Assembly (NCBI RefSeq): GCF_014926585.1
Contig: NZ_CP045422.1
Span: forward strand, 62,001-126,000
Direction: 5' to 3'
Origin: Devosia beringensis
GTDB taxonomy: Bacteria > Pseudomonadota > Alphaproteobacteria > Rhizobiales > Devosiaceae
Length of the DNA: 64,000 nt
This document shows, piece by piece, positions 16,192-24,890 of this stretch (its first letter is position 1; the number at the start of each line of letters is the position of its first letter). The position numbers were made by a program, and so were the translations under genes. Under the pieces are notes generated by a model. That model saw only the letters and a list, made by a program, of their open reading frames with translations, made no database searches and was not told the DNA's origin.

Positions 16192-17457
16192 TTACGCCAT
16201 CTTCAGAACCTTGATGGTGTCCGGGTTCAGCAGGCCGCCGCCGACGCGCTTCGTGGTGTAGAACATTACGTAGGGCTTGTTGGTGAACGGGTCACGGAGG
16301 ACACGAACGCCGACGCGGTCGATGATCAGATACCCGCGTTTGAAGTCGCCGAAAGCGATCGGCAGAGCGCCGGTCGTCATGTTCGGCATCGCCGCCATCT
16401 CGGTCACGGGAAAATTGAGCAGCGTGGCAGGCTCGCCGGCCTGATACGAGGGCTGCCACAGATAGTTGCCCTGGCCATCCTTGAGCGCCCGGATCTTGCC
16501 CAGGGACAGACGGTTGAGCACCCAGCGAGCGGCGTCGCTGTAAGCCTGCGGCAGGGAATAGGTCAGCGCCAGAAGCTCGTCCGACGTGACAGCGGTAGTG
16601 CCGACCACGGTAGTGGCTGTGATTGCGCCCCACGGATGGGCCGCGGCATTGGCGGCGCCGGTCGCATAAGTCAGGAAGCCGTTGGGCTTGTTCGTGCCGT
16701 TGCCGGACACAAAGGCGATGCCTTCCTGGTACGCGAACTCGGTTTCGACATTGTCGGCCAGCCAGGCCTCGATATCGACTTCGGAGTCATCGAGCAGACC
16801 CTGGGTGACCGAAGGATTGGCGTAGATTTCGCCCAGGGCATAGTTGAGCGTGCCAAGCGTCGGCGTGGTGGTCTCTGGGCGAGCGGCGGTCTCACCGACC
16901 CAGCCAGAGCCAGTGCCGCGGTTGTTGAACAGCTTCGAAAAGCCGGCGCCGCCAATGGTCTGGATGGAAGCGATCTGCCGCATGGCAGAGAGGATAACAA
17001 GCCGGTCGGTGATGGTGCGATCCCATTCGATCGGGGCGGTATAGCCGCCTTCCGATGCAGCGCCCTTATTGAGGGACGCCTGCAGGTCGTGGTCGCGCAG
17101 TTCGCCCTTGCGGACATGCGCGGCGAAGGCCTTGGTATAGCCCGGGTCTCGGACCTGCGCGGTGCCGGCGCCGAGTTCGGCAGCAGCCAGTTTGGCGTTC
17201 AAATCATCGATCGCCTTCTGGAAGTCGCCGACGCTGAGATTGATCTTGTCGATCTTCTCATTGAGCACGACGTCATCGACCTTTGCCTTGAGCTTCTGGT
17301 CGTGGGCGGCCTTGAATTCTTCGAACGAACGGTTCAAGGCGTCGATGAGAGCCTTGGGGTCGGTGGCATCGGCACGAATCTGGAGAGATGCGATGGCGCG
17401 CGGGGTGACGAGCGCCGTCGACCGCGCGAGGAGCGCGGGCGGTGAGAAATGCTTCAT
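16192..17457 (-). CDS. Major capsid protein, HK97 fold
   Basis: 421 residues. Residues about 25-95 form the coiled-coil delta domain typically removed by the prohead protease. The capsid core follows (EGGYTAPIEWDRTITDRLV, SGWVGETAARPETTTPTLG, NGTNKPNGFLTY, AYVMFYTTKRVGGG-type C-terminus), matching the HK97 phage_capsid family. It follows the ClpP-like protease, as expected. Cleavage near residue 100 is an inference. Confidence 0.92.
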   Translation of the reverse strand: MKHFSPPALLARSTALVTPRAIASLQIRADATDPKALIDALNRSFEEFKAAHDQKLKAKVDDVVLNEKIDKINLSVGDFQKAIDDLNAKLAAAELGAGTAQVRDPGYTKAFAAHVRKGELRDHDLQASLNKGAASEGGYTAPIEWDRTITDRLVILSAMRQIASIQTIGGAGFSKLFNNRGTGSGWVGETAARPETTTPTLGTLNYALGEIYANPSVTQGLLDDSEVDIEAWLADNVETEFAYQEGIAFVSGNGTNKPNGFLTYATGAANAAAHPWGAITATTVVGTTAVTSDELLALTYSLPQAYSDAARWVLNRLSLGKIRALKDGQGNYLWQPSYQAGEPATLLNFPVTEMAAMPNMTTGALPIAFGDFKRGYLIIDRVGVRVLRDPFTNKPYVMFYTTKRVGGGLLNPDTIKVLKMA

Positions 17458-17466
17458 TGGGTCCTC

Positions 17467-18345
17467 CTAGGACTGAAGCGTTGCAAGGAGGTCGGTAAGT
17501 CCCGACCAGTCGGCGCCAGCGCCCGGCGTGGCATCATCGAGGGCAGCGCCTGGCGTGCCCTTGATTTTGTTGATGCGGGCCCGCGCATCGGTGCGCGTGC
17601 TGCCCGCAGAAACCAGTTGAAGCTCCATTGCGCGAAGATCATTGATCTCGCGATCCTGCGCCTTGGCCTTCTCATCGACCTTCACCGCGTCGGCATCGAG
17701 CAGAGCGTCGGCAAAGCCGCGCTCGATGGCCATCGATCCGGACATGAAGGTCTCGTCGTCCATCCACTCGGCGATCTTCTTGGCATCGCCACCGGTGCGC
17801 TGCGCATAGACATCGACCATCGCCTGGTCGAATGGCTCGAGGAACTCGGCCGTTTCGCGCATGTCATGCCGGTTTCCCATCGCGAGTACCCAGCAGTTGT
17901 GGATCATGATGAAGGACGCGGCGCCGATTTCGATCGTGTCGCCGGCCATCGCAATCACTGAAGCGGCCGAGGCCGCCATGCCCATGACCTTGATCGTCAC
18001 GGGCTGGGGATGCTCACGCAAAACGTTGTAGACGGCGATGCCCTCGAACATGTCGCCGCCTGGCGAATTGATCTGCACTTCGACCGGACGGGTGCCGATC
18101 GCGCGCAGCTGAGCAGCAACCTTTTTCGCTGTGATGCCGCCGCCAGACCAGTAATCTTCACCGATGACGTCGAACATGGTGATGACGTTGTCGCCCTGCT
18201 CCACAGCGTTGGGCCGCAGCCCCGCCGCTTCGTCCGACCACTTCTCGAATACCTGCGGCTTGGTGAAAGCCGAGACATCACGATGAGCGGGCAGGGGCAG
18301 CGCGCCGGGACGAGCCTTGGCGAAAACGCGAGGATTAAACCGCAT
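17467..18345 (-). CDS. ClpP-like prohead protease
   Basis: 292 residues. The ClpP/S49-type fold is seen in VEVQINSPGGDMFEGIAVYN, with the nucleophile Ser126 in GMAASAAS and His149 in FIMIHN. The C-terminal 80 residues are an extra helical tail that may act as scaffold. It cleaves the capsid delta domain. It overlaps the portal gene by 11 bases and precedes the capsid gene. Confidence 0.9.
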   Translation of the reverse strand: MRFNPRVFAKARPGALPLPAHRDVSAFTKPQVFEKWSDEAAGLRPNAVEQGDNVITMFDVIGEDYWSGGGITAKKVAAQLRAIGTRPVEVQINSPGGDMFEGIAVYNVLREHPQPVTIKVMGMAASAASVIAMAGDTIEIGAASFIMIHNCWVLAMGNRHDMRETAEFLEPFDQAMVDVYAQRTGGDAKKIAEWMDDETFMSGSMAIERGFADALLDADAVKVDEKAKAQDREINDLRAMELQLVSAGSTRTDARARINKIKGTPGAALDDATPGAGADWSGLTDLLATLQS

Positions 18346-19615
18346 CAGAATTCTCCTGGGTCGGCGCTGACTTCGCGCTTGTCATTGGGTTCGGGGCGAC
18401 TTCGCGCTCTGGAAGGTCCATCGTCTCGCGGACCTCTTCGTAGTCCATCCAAGGCTGATGCCCACCGGCGCCAAGCGCCTTGCTGAAGAAGTCGGCCTGG
18501 TCCTTCATCGAGCCGCGCAACAGAGCGCCCTCGTTGAATTTGGCCTCATATTCGTCGACTTCGTCATCGGTTAGGAGAGAGCGTTCGATCGCCTGCTCCC
18601 AGGCCGTGAACCATGGATTCAAGCCATACCGGACGAAGAACTGCCCAAGAACATCGATACCAGAGCCCCAGGAGGTGTCATCCACGCCCAGAAGTGGCCG
18701 CGGCACACCGAATGGACGGGCAATTTCCTCGATCTGGTGCTTGGAGGTTTCGATGCGCTGACTGTCCCGGCCATTGGCCGTGAATGGCTTGGCTTCGAGC
18801 CCCTGCTCCGCGACGATCCACTTGTGCGCCCGGTCGGCGCCCTCGCGCTCGTCCATCTGCGCCTTCAGGCGCTCATAGGCCTCGGGCGAGAGCTTGTCCT
18901 TCACGGCGAGCACGCCGCCGACGATCATTCCATTGCGAAACAACCGGGCGGCCGCCTTATCGGTCTGAATTGCGAGGCCGATTGCCTCTGCGGACTGCTT
19001 CACCAGCGAAAGGCCGGTGATCCCATCGACCGACATGCCGTAGCGCAGATGAAACACCTCGTCCGGCGCCAGAACCGTCTGCGTCCCATCGGGCCGGGTC
19101 CAGACATACTCGATCTGCCAGTCCGACCGTTGCCGCGGCGCGACGCGCTCAGGATCCAGCGGGATCATCGCCTGTGGCACACGCTGCCGACGCACCACGT
19201 CGCGCGTCCAGACAATTCGTGCGTATGCGCTGCCGTGGGTCAGAGCCCGCTGCTGCATCAGCACTCGGAATTCGAACGATGTCTGCCAGGGATTGGGCTT
19301 CCGATGCAGAAGCCGAAACAACGGATGGTCGGTGGCCTTTTCCTTTGTCGCTTTGACCCGCAGGTGAAGCGGCAGATAGCCGATCGCGAACGAAACCAGC
19401 GAAACGCAGCGCAGCACGGTCGGGTTCTTCAAGGCAGTCTTGACGCTGACGGTCACGCCGCTTTCAGTCATGCCGCCAGAGCGCATAAACTCAAGCAAAC
19501 GCGGGTCGTCCAAGTCGTAAAATGCCGATACCTGCCCAATTTGGACGCTTTGCATATCCACGGCCGGGAGCGCTGCTGCCGGTTCGGCGCGGTGGAATAG
19601 ATCAAGAAGTCTCAT
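18335..19615 (-). CDS. Portal protein, HK97 family
   Basis: 426 residues. NPTVLRCVSLVSFAIGYLPL, LFRLLHRKPNPWQTSFEF and VDGITGLSLVKQSAEAIGLA are typical of the HK97-like portal family (Phage_portal), and the length is standard. It forms the dodecameric ring at the packaging vertex. It follows TerL by six bases and overlaps the protease gene. Confidence 0.92.
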   Translation of the reverse strand: MRLLDLFHRAEPAAALPAVDMQSVQIGQVSAFYDLDDPRLLEFMRSGGMTESGVTVSVKTALKNPTVLRCVSLVSFAIGYLPLHLRVKATKEKATDHPLFRLLHRKPNPWQTSFEFRVLMQQRALTHGSAYARIVWTRDVVRRQRVPQAMIPLDPERVAPRQRSDWQIEYVWTRPDGTQTVLAPDEVFHLRYGMSVDGITGLSLVKQSAEAIGLAIQTDKAAARLFRNGMIVGGVLAVKDKLSPEAYERLKAQMDEREGADRAHKWIVAEQGLEAKPFTANGRDSQRIETSKHQIEEIARPFGVPRPLLGVDDTSWGSGIDVLGQFFVRYGLNPWFTAWEQAIERSLLTDDEVDEYEAKFNEGALLRGSMKDQADFFSKALGAGGHQPWMDYEEVRETMDLPEREVAPNPMTSAKSAPTQENSDAV

Positions 19616-19621
19616 TCCACC

Positions 19622-21391
19622 TCACAGGGTCAAAAGGCCGCGGTCTTCGTAGACTGATCGACCCTGGGCGACCGGGTTACGGCTCATCAGGGTGACCGAG
19701 TTGAATAAGGCCATCGCCGGATCGATCTTGGCGTCGCCGGCCGTCTGCTTCGTGGCCCGGATGCCAGTTGCCGTAGGCTCAATCTTAAGGTTCGGCACGC
19801 ACCAGTTCATCAGCGGGCCGCCGGCATGCTTGAGCAGCCCCGACGCCAGCCGGCGCTCTGCGCCCTTGATGCTGCTCATCATCCAGCCGCCCTGCGGCGC
19901 CGCCACGAGCAGACCGGCCTCTTGGGTGACCTCGATTTCATCGAGGGCATCTTCCATTTCGCCCAGGCCGGAGGCGTCGACCGCCACCCCGCCCAGGAGC
20001 CCCATGCTTTTGATGCGGCTGATGTGCTCGATGATGGTCGCCACGTCGCCAAGAGGATCTTCCAGGATCGTCAATTCGTCCGCGGACTGAATTTTCTGCA
20101 GGGTCGTGACGATCTTTGGTCGCCGTTTCAGAACACTCGAGTGGCACCACGCGTGCGACCAGGCGAGCCAACGTTTCATTTTGCGAACGACCGGAACGCC
20201 ATCAATCTCGATACGAACTTCGATCTCGCCTGGCTCCCTGCCCAGGATGTTCAGGCCGAACAGATCATCCAAGCCGCCTCCGTCGATCCCGACGACCACC
20301 ACTTCGCTGCGCTCGAGCAAACGGTCGAGAGCCTCATAGTGGGGGAGTGCGGCGAGCTCGGCATCCTCTGCAGCTGCCCAGTGATCAGCACCAGCCCAGC
20401 GGTTAGACCGCAGGTTCATGCCGATCTCGACGTTCAGATGCTTCGCCAGGAAGGTCGCTAGCGTGGTCTTGTCGCCCGAAAGCTCCTTGATCATCTCCTC
20501 TTCGAGCCATTCCTGGCTGACTGACCGACCCAAATTTGGGTTGGTCACATAGAAATTGGCCGGATCCTCGTAGGCTTTCGCCTCGACCATGGCGTCCGGG
20601 AACTCATAGAGCACCGGCAGAAACTTGCGGTTGACGATCTGGCCGTCCCGCACCTGGCGGGCATAGTCCAATTTCGCCTTGAAAACCCCGGCCGGCGGAT
20701 CATTGCTCTGCGTCGAGAGCGAGATCACGAAGCCTTCCGGCCGAGAGACTAGACCACCAGTGGCCTCGCGCAGCATGGCGTCAGCCCCTGCCCGCTTGCC
20801 GAACACCCAAAGCTCATCGATCAGGATGCGGCCCGACTTCTTGCCCGACACGGTGTCGGTATCGGCCGCCACGACTTTGAGCACCGCGTCATTGCCGAGG
20901 TGCTTGATGGTCCGGATATGATCCTGAACCGTGAGAAACCCGCCCTCGCCCGCATTGGCGTCGAGCTCCGGATCGGCGCGCACCATGGCGGCCGCCGGCT
21001 TGTAGCTGTTCTGCGCGACCTCGATCGTCGGTGCCAGGATCAGCAATTCTTCGTTGTGGCGCCAGTTCACGATCAGCGCCGTCAGCATGATCGCCGCGGC
21101 GATCGTAGATTTCGTGTTCTTCTTGCTGATCAGCAGGAAGAACTCGGTCACCAGCTGCTTGCCGGTCTCGGCATCATAGGCGCCGAAGATGGCGGCCACA
21201 AAGTCGAACACCCACTGGTCGCTGACCTCGCCGAATGTCGGCTGGCCCGGCAGATCGACCACCTTCAGAGCCTTGAACACGCCCAGGGCATACTCAGCTT
21301 CGGCCGGAAACAGCGGCCGAAACGGGATCAATGACCGCTGCGCGACGATCCGCTTCTCCCAATCTGGGCATGCGGTCGTCCATTCCGGCAT
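19622..21391 (-). CDS. terL: Terminase large subunit
   Basis: 589 residues. The ATPase domain has a Walker A-like SKKNTKST and Walker B GRILIDELWVFGK. The nuclease domain begins with VVVGIDGGGLDDLFGL, whose Asp residues bind metal. It is a Terminase_1-type motor that packages and cuts concatemers. ATG 21391 overlaps the TerS stop (TGATG); a GTG one codon upstream is possible. Confidence 0.93.
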   Translation of the reverse strand: MPEWTTACPDWEKRIVAQRSLIPFRPLFPAEAEYALGVFKALKVVDLPGQPTFGEVSDQWVFDFVAAIFGAYDAETGKQLVTEFFLLISKKNTKSTIAAAIMLTALIVNWRHNEELLILAPTIEVAQNSYKPAAAMVRADPELDANAGEGGFLTVQDHIRTIKHLGNDAVLKVVAADTDTVSGKKSGRILIDELWVFGKRAGADAMLREATGGLVSRPEGFVISLSTQSNDPPAGVFKAKLDYARQVRDGQIVNRKFLPVLYEFPDAMVEAKAYEDPANFYVTNPNLGRSVSQEWLEEEMIKELSGDKTTLATFLAKHLNVEIGMNLRSNRWAGADHWAAAEDAELAALPHYEALDRLLERSEVVVVGIDGGGLDDLFGLNILGREPGEIEVRIEIDGVPVVRKMKRWLAWSHAWCHSSVLKRRPKIVTTLQKIQSADELTILEDPLGDVATIIEHISRIKSMGLLGGVAVDASGLGEMEDALDEIEVTQEAGLLVAAPQGGWMMSSIKGAERRLASGLLKHAGGPLMNWCVPNLKIEPTATGIRATKQTAGDAKIDPAMALFNSVTLMSRNPVAQGRSVYEDRGLLTL

Positions 21392-21957
21392 CACTTACCG
21401 ACCACCGAAAGTTGTGGCGGGCCTGGCCGCGGGGCAAACTTGCCGCCCGGCGCCGTTGCCGCGTCAGCTGCGCTTTTCTGCGCGGCCTTCTTGCCCTTCG
21501 GCTGTTCGGAAACTGTCTCGCCCATGGTCTTGAGGGCCAGCGCGATCGTCTGCAACGTCTTGGCGCGAGATGGGAGACTGACCGCCTGGCGCAGCGCCTG
21601 GGCGCGCTCGGGATCGGTTTCTGTCATTTGGATGATGACTTCCAACTCGCCTTTGTGGAGCGTCTCGGCGCCGAGCTCATCGAGCATGCGCTCGGCTAGG
21701 TTACGACCGCGGCCAAGCACTTCCTCGACCTTCGAAACTTCGCCGATCGGCGCTGGAATTGCTGGTTGGTTCGCACTGGCCGTTTGCTGCGAACCAGCGG
21801 GCTGGTTCGCACGCTCCCATTTGCGCTTCTTGGCTTCCTTGCGGATCGCCGCGTCGGAAATCGAATACCACTTGGCAATCGCCCGGATGCTCTGCTTCCC
21901 AGCCCGATATTCGGCCTCGATTGCGGGCCAGTCAGTGGCAGTTTTTTTGGCGTTCAT
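21391..21957 (-). CDS. terS: Terminase small subunit with HTH
   Basis: 188 residues from ATG 21957; a GTG at 21996 is an alternative. Residues about 8-45 form a helix-turn-helix (EAEYRAGKQSIRAIAKWYSISDAAIRKEAKKR) typical of terminase small subunits that bind the packaging site. Linker residues 47-75 contain two RANQPA/SANQPA units encoded by GGTTCGC repeats. The C-terminal helices probably oligomerise and contact TerL. Confidence 0.8.
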   Translation of the reverse strand: MNAKKTATDWPAIEAEYRAGKQSIRAIAKWYSISDAAIRKEAKKRKWERANQPAGSQQTASANQPAIPAPIGEVSKVEEVLGRGRNLAERMLDELGAETLHKGELEVIIQMTETDPERAQALRQAVSLPSRAKTLQTIALALKTMGETVSEQPKGKKAAQKSAADAATAPGGKFAPRPGPPQLSVVGK

Positions 21958-21982
21958 CGTGAGGTTCGCGCCTTGGTTCGCA
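21768..21982. repeat. Five GGTTCGC motifs in and before terS, candidate packaging site
   Basis: GGTTCGC(A/G) occurs at 21768-21775, 21804-21811, 21963-21970 and 21975-21982, and inverted at 21788-21795. Two copies lie upstream of the terS ATG. Clustered short repeats in or beside terS are the usual form of pac/cos binding sites. The role is inferred; the motif copies are seen directly. Confidence 0.45.
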
Positions 21983-22120
21983 CCCCTGATTTCCACCAGA
22001 GGAAAAAATCTCTACGTGAGGGCGTCGTGGGTGCAGCGGTGAGGGTCGTCGGAGACTTCTTCCCACCCCCCTTACGCCGGTACCATCTCCCTGCTATCGG
22101 TTTGCCACCGACAGGAGGTC

Positions 22121-22411
22121 ATGATGCTTCTGCTTCTTCAGGGTGCCACCGCATTGACTGGTTTCGCCGCTGCAGTGTTCTGGTGGCTATCAGCACAGCG
22201 CTTCTTTACTCAGACCCGGCTACCTGGCGGTACAAAGCCGGTCGGGGGCAAGGATGGCGACAAGGCCTACGACCTCGGTGATGTTGTGATCGTTGAGCAT
22301 CACTCGCGAGCAGCCTGGGCAAATGCTTGGGGAGCCGTACTGTCAGGCTTTACGGTACTATTGCAGGCGGCTCCGTCAGCGCTTGCGATGATCGGCATCA
22401 CGCTTCAATAG
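22121..22411 (+). CDS. Small membrane protein opposite to the packaging operon
   Basis: 96 residues with hydrophobic helices at about 3-23 and 70-95 and a charged loop (GGKDGDKAYDLGDVVIVEHH). The Shine-Dalgarno AGGAGG ends two bases before ATG. It is read rightward between terS and HNH, both leftward, so it needs its own promoter. No family is recognised; an accessory role in the lysogen is possible. Confidence 0.6.
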   Translation: MMLLLLQGATALTGFAAAVFWWLSAQRFFTQTRLPGGTKPVGGKDGDKAYDLGDVVIVEHHSRAAWANAWGAVLSGFTVLLQAAPSALAMIGITLQ

Positions 22412-22758
22412 GCTTGCTTCTCTGTCCGCTGCGCCTCGCTATCGTGCCATTCCTTCGATACGGCTTCGAGGTTGTTGATGTCCCAAAACAGCCGCTCATC
22501 GCCCTTGTGTGGCACCTTGTGGTGCACCACAGCGCTGTTGAGCGCTGGGGCCTTGCCAGCGAGTATCTGACCAGTGTGCCGGCAGGTGTAGAGATCACGC
22601 TCTAACACCTGCAGCCTGAGCTTCTGCCACCTGGCCGAGTGATACCAGCCACGCACCGTGGCATCTGGGCTGTAGCGGGTGTCTCGTATTGCCCTAGCTG
22701 TGGAGAGGCGCGGCGCCAACTTGCTTAGCCTAGGCTTGAGTACCTTCAGGTTGGGCAT
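22405..22758 (-). CDS. HNH endonuclease associated with packaging
   Basis: 117 residues. The HNH core is seen as HKVPHKGDERLFWDINNLEA with a preceding CRHTGQ, and RGWYHSARWQKLRLQVLERD is the standard N-terminal part. In HK97-like phages an HNH protein encoded beside the terminase stimulates TerL cutting. Here it is the first gene of the leftward late block. Its end overlaps the rightward membrane gene by seven bases. Confidence 0.85.
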   Translation of the reverse strand: MPNLKVLKPRLSKLAPRLSTARAIRDTRYSPDATVRGWYHSARWQKLRLQVLERDLYTCRHTGQILAGKAPALNSAVVHHKVPHKGDERLFWDINNLEAVSKEWHDSEAQRTEKQAY

Positions 22759-22795
22759 GCGTGCATTTCCCCACGCCGGTATGGTGCAAAAAGAA

Positions 22796-22824
22796 AAGGC
22801 GCACTAATCGGGCGCGCCTTAGTT
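22796..22824. terminator. Stem-loop with T runs ahead of the late operon
   Basis: AAGGCGC (22796-22802) pairs with GCGCCTT (22814-22820). On the minus strand it is followed by TTTTCTTTTT, a good intrinsic terminator; on the plus strand by AGTTTT. It lies 38 bases before the HNH start, so leftward early transcripts would stop here unless antiterminated. Bases 22825-22968 hold no gene. Confidence 0.6.
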
Positions 22825-22968
22825 TTCTCGGGGGGAGAAGGGAGATGTCTTCAGGTTGAGCGCCAGACCTTAACGCACTGTTAAACACAACTTAGCGTCG
22901 ATCGATGGCTGACCGCCCTTGATTGGCCTAGGCAACAGGGTGGTAAGCTTGGGCATTAGGAGGAACCT

Positions 22969-23232
22969 ATGCCATACGTCAGGATGCCAGGAGCTAAGCC
23001 GCGCGAATACGTCGAGGTGACTATCTACGATGATGGCAGCGCCACTATCTCGATCTTCGGGACTCCTGAAGATCCAGCGCCGATCGAACATCTTCCGGCA
23101 GAGAATGCACTAGGGCTGGGACGCCACATGGCCCAAGCCCATGGCTTCCCGTTGTATGTTTCTGCCACACCAGAGCAGTGGAACAGGGATTGGGGGAATC
23201 TTACCGATAGCTTCGTCGAGCGGCATCGCTAA
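22969..23232 (+). CDS. Small acidic protein, accessory
   Basis: 87 residues, with AGGAGGAACCT directly before ATG. No membrane segment or known domain (YVEVTIYDDGSATISIFGTPE suggests a small beta fold). It is read rightward in a gap between early and late leftward operons, beside other plus-strand accessory genes. Function unknown. Confidence 0.6.
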   Translation: MPYVRMPGAKPREYVEVTIYDDGSATISIFGTPEDPAPIEHLPAENALGLGRHMAQAHGFPLYVSATPEQWNRDWGNLTDSFVERHR

Positions 23233-23428
23233 TTCCTGTTAATCGAACCTGTGCATTTCTTGCATGAGTTGGGTGACCAGACCGAGCGGCGCAGCGCCCG
23301 ACCGAGCTTGACGAAGGCCGGAAGCCCAACGCATTCCGCCTCCACTTGCTATTGATTCTTTTTGATCTTCGTTCAGAAAAGGCGCAAAATCTCAAGTACT
23401 GCACCATTCACCCAATAGGAGGCTGACT

Positions 23429-24043
23429 ATGATCGTGCGTATCTGCTTCTTACTCTTATGGTCACTACTTGGATGCTTGTACGCGCCCACTTATGCTCAG
23501 TCCAACCTACCTGCGGACGCATTTAAAGTGATGCAGGTTGAACTTGGTTGGAAAAACAACCCCGACAGTCCTATTCAGTGGCTTGCAAGCCAGCGAACCA
23601 CTGGCGAAGGACAGAAAATCACTAAGGCCGTGGCAGCGTATTTCGGCATACCGCCGCAGATTGTGGATATGTCGACGAAAGCTTGGTCTGGTCTCATCGA
23701 ATACAAAACTCAAGGTATAGAGACCAGAGGCATAATCCGAGCGCCTGTGGGATACACAATTTGCCAAGCTGATAGGGTTGGCGAATTGTCGATCACTGGG
23801 GGAAGCACCTTAGCTACACGAGTGCTTAGGACGCAGAACGACAATGGGCTTGGGTACTATGTCGTTGTGCCGAATCCGACTTGGTTAAAGGGCGGGGAAT
23901 GGGCATACGGCTTGCAGAACATCTCGTTCTTGAAGACTTCGCTTATGGGCTCGCCAACGGGTCAGCAATGCCAAGCCGACAATTGGATGCCGATCGATTG
24001 TGACCATGGAAACTGCCGCGCCCCTCACATCTTCGGACAGTAG
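23429..24043 (+). CDS. Secreted protein of unknown function, moron candidate
   Basis: 204 residues. Signal peptide 1-23 (IVRICFLLLWSLLGCLYAPT, cut after YA), then a soluble domain with paired Cys (TICQAD; QQCQADNWMPIDCDHGNC). The start has AGGAGG upstream. The DNA is less GC-rich than the phage average. It lies opposite to the flanking leftward genes. No family recognised. A periplasmic or exported product from a prophage suggests lysogenic conversion. Confidence 0.65.
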   Translation: MIVRICFLLLWSLLGCLYAPTYAQSNLPADAFKVMQVELGWKNNPDSPIQWLASQRTTGEGQKITKAVAAYFGIPPQIVDMSTKAWSGLIEYKTQGIETRGIIRAPVGYTICQADRVGELSITGGSTLATRVLRTQNDNGLGYYVVVPNPTWLKGGEWAYGLQNISFLKTSLMGSPTGQQCQADNWMPIDCDHGNCRAPHIFGQ

Positions 24044-24080
24044 GCAGTCCTTTTGGCTGGAGCAGATGTCTGCGAACGAA

Positions 24081-24112
24081 AAAACCCGCCGGATTGCTCG
24101 GGCGGGTATTTG
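24081..24112 (-). terminator. Intrinsic terminator
   Basis: ACCCGCC (24084-24090) pairs with GGCGGGT (24101-24107). Read on the minus strand the stem is followed by TTTTTT, so it terminates the leftward gene ending at 24187. It may also weakly end the convergent secreted-protein gene. Confidence 0.7.
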
Positions 24113-24186
24113 GAGGCGCGTATCTCAACGTCGCATTAACTGCACCTTGGGGTGATTCGTCCGTTGCGTCAAGCGGGCGATCGGGA

Positions 24187-24819
24187 TCAATAAGGACACG
24201 CTTGGATCTCTAGCTTGATGTCAGCCCATTCGCACATCTCAACAAGTGGATCAAAGTAGTCGCCAAACGTCTTATAGCTCTGGGGGATAGTGGCGTCGAA
24301 GTAGGGAGCAGAGAAGATGCGGTCATAGGCTGCGGCCGAGAGCGCACCGGCCCGAATTAGAGACGCGCCTTGAGCCCCGAAGGCATCGACGACAACATCT
24401 CGCCGCTCGTTCAGATATTCCGTCAGCGTAATGTCTGGTTGGGGGAGTTTGTAAACATTGATGTCACATTCGATCGTAGGGTAGCCGTCATAAAAATTAT
24501 CGAATTTAGACTGAAGTCGATTGCATTCATTTTTCACTGAAGTGACCACGCCGCCGACAATTTTTGCTTGGGATTGCTCGTTTTGCCGATCGATCATGTA
24601 TCCTTGTACAACCCAAACAATGATGCCTGAGGCAACGCCGCTTACCACTGTCAAAAGAAATGTTCGGTGCGAGAGATCCCGTAGCCACGTTTTGAATTCA
24701 TTGAAGAAGCTGCGCGGAGTTTTGTCCAGCGCTTCCGCGCCGGTCACTTCGGATTGTTGGTTTTCCGGCCCGCCAGCTACTTTGCTCGGCGCCTCTGGGC
24801 CGTTCTGTGGGTGAACCAA
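24187..24819 (-). CDS. Single-pass membrane protein, unknown
   Basis: About 210 residues from a TTG at 24819 (AGAGG seven bases upstream); the start is uncertain. A Gln/Glu/Pro-rich N-terminus, one TM at about 54-74 (FLLTVVSGVASGIIVWVVQGY), then a soluble domain with three Cys (about residues 110, 121, 201). It has its own terminator and lower GC, so it looks like an accessory gene, not a structural one. Function not recognised. Confidence 0.6.
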   Translation of the reverse strand: MVHPQNGPEAPSKVAGGPENQQSEVTGAEALDKTPRSFFNEFKTWLRDLSHRTFLLTVVSGVASGIIVWVVQGYMIDRQNEQSQAKIVGGVVTSVKNECNRLQSKFDNFYDGYPTIECDINVYKLPQPDITLTEYLNERRDVVVDAFGAQGASLIRAGALSAAAYDRIFSAPYFDATIPQSYKTFGDYFDPLVEMCEWADIKLEIQACPY

Positions 24820-24890
24820 TTGGGCCTCTAATGTTAAGTCAGATACTCACGCAGGCGGCAGAGCAAGTCGAACAACGCATATATTTATAC

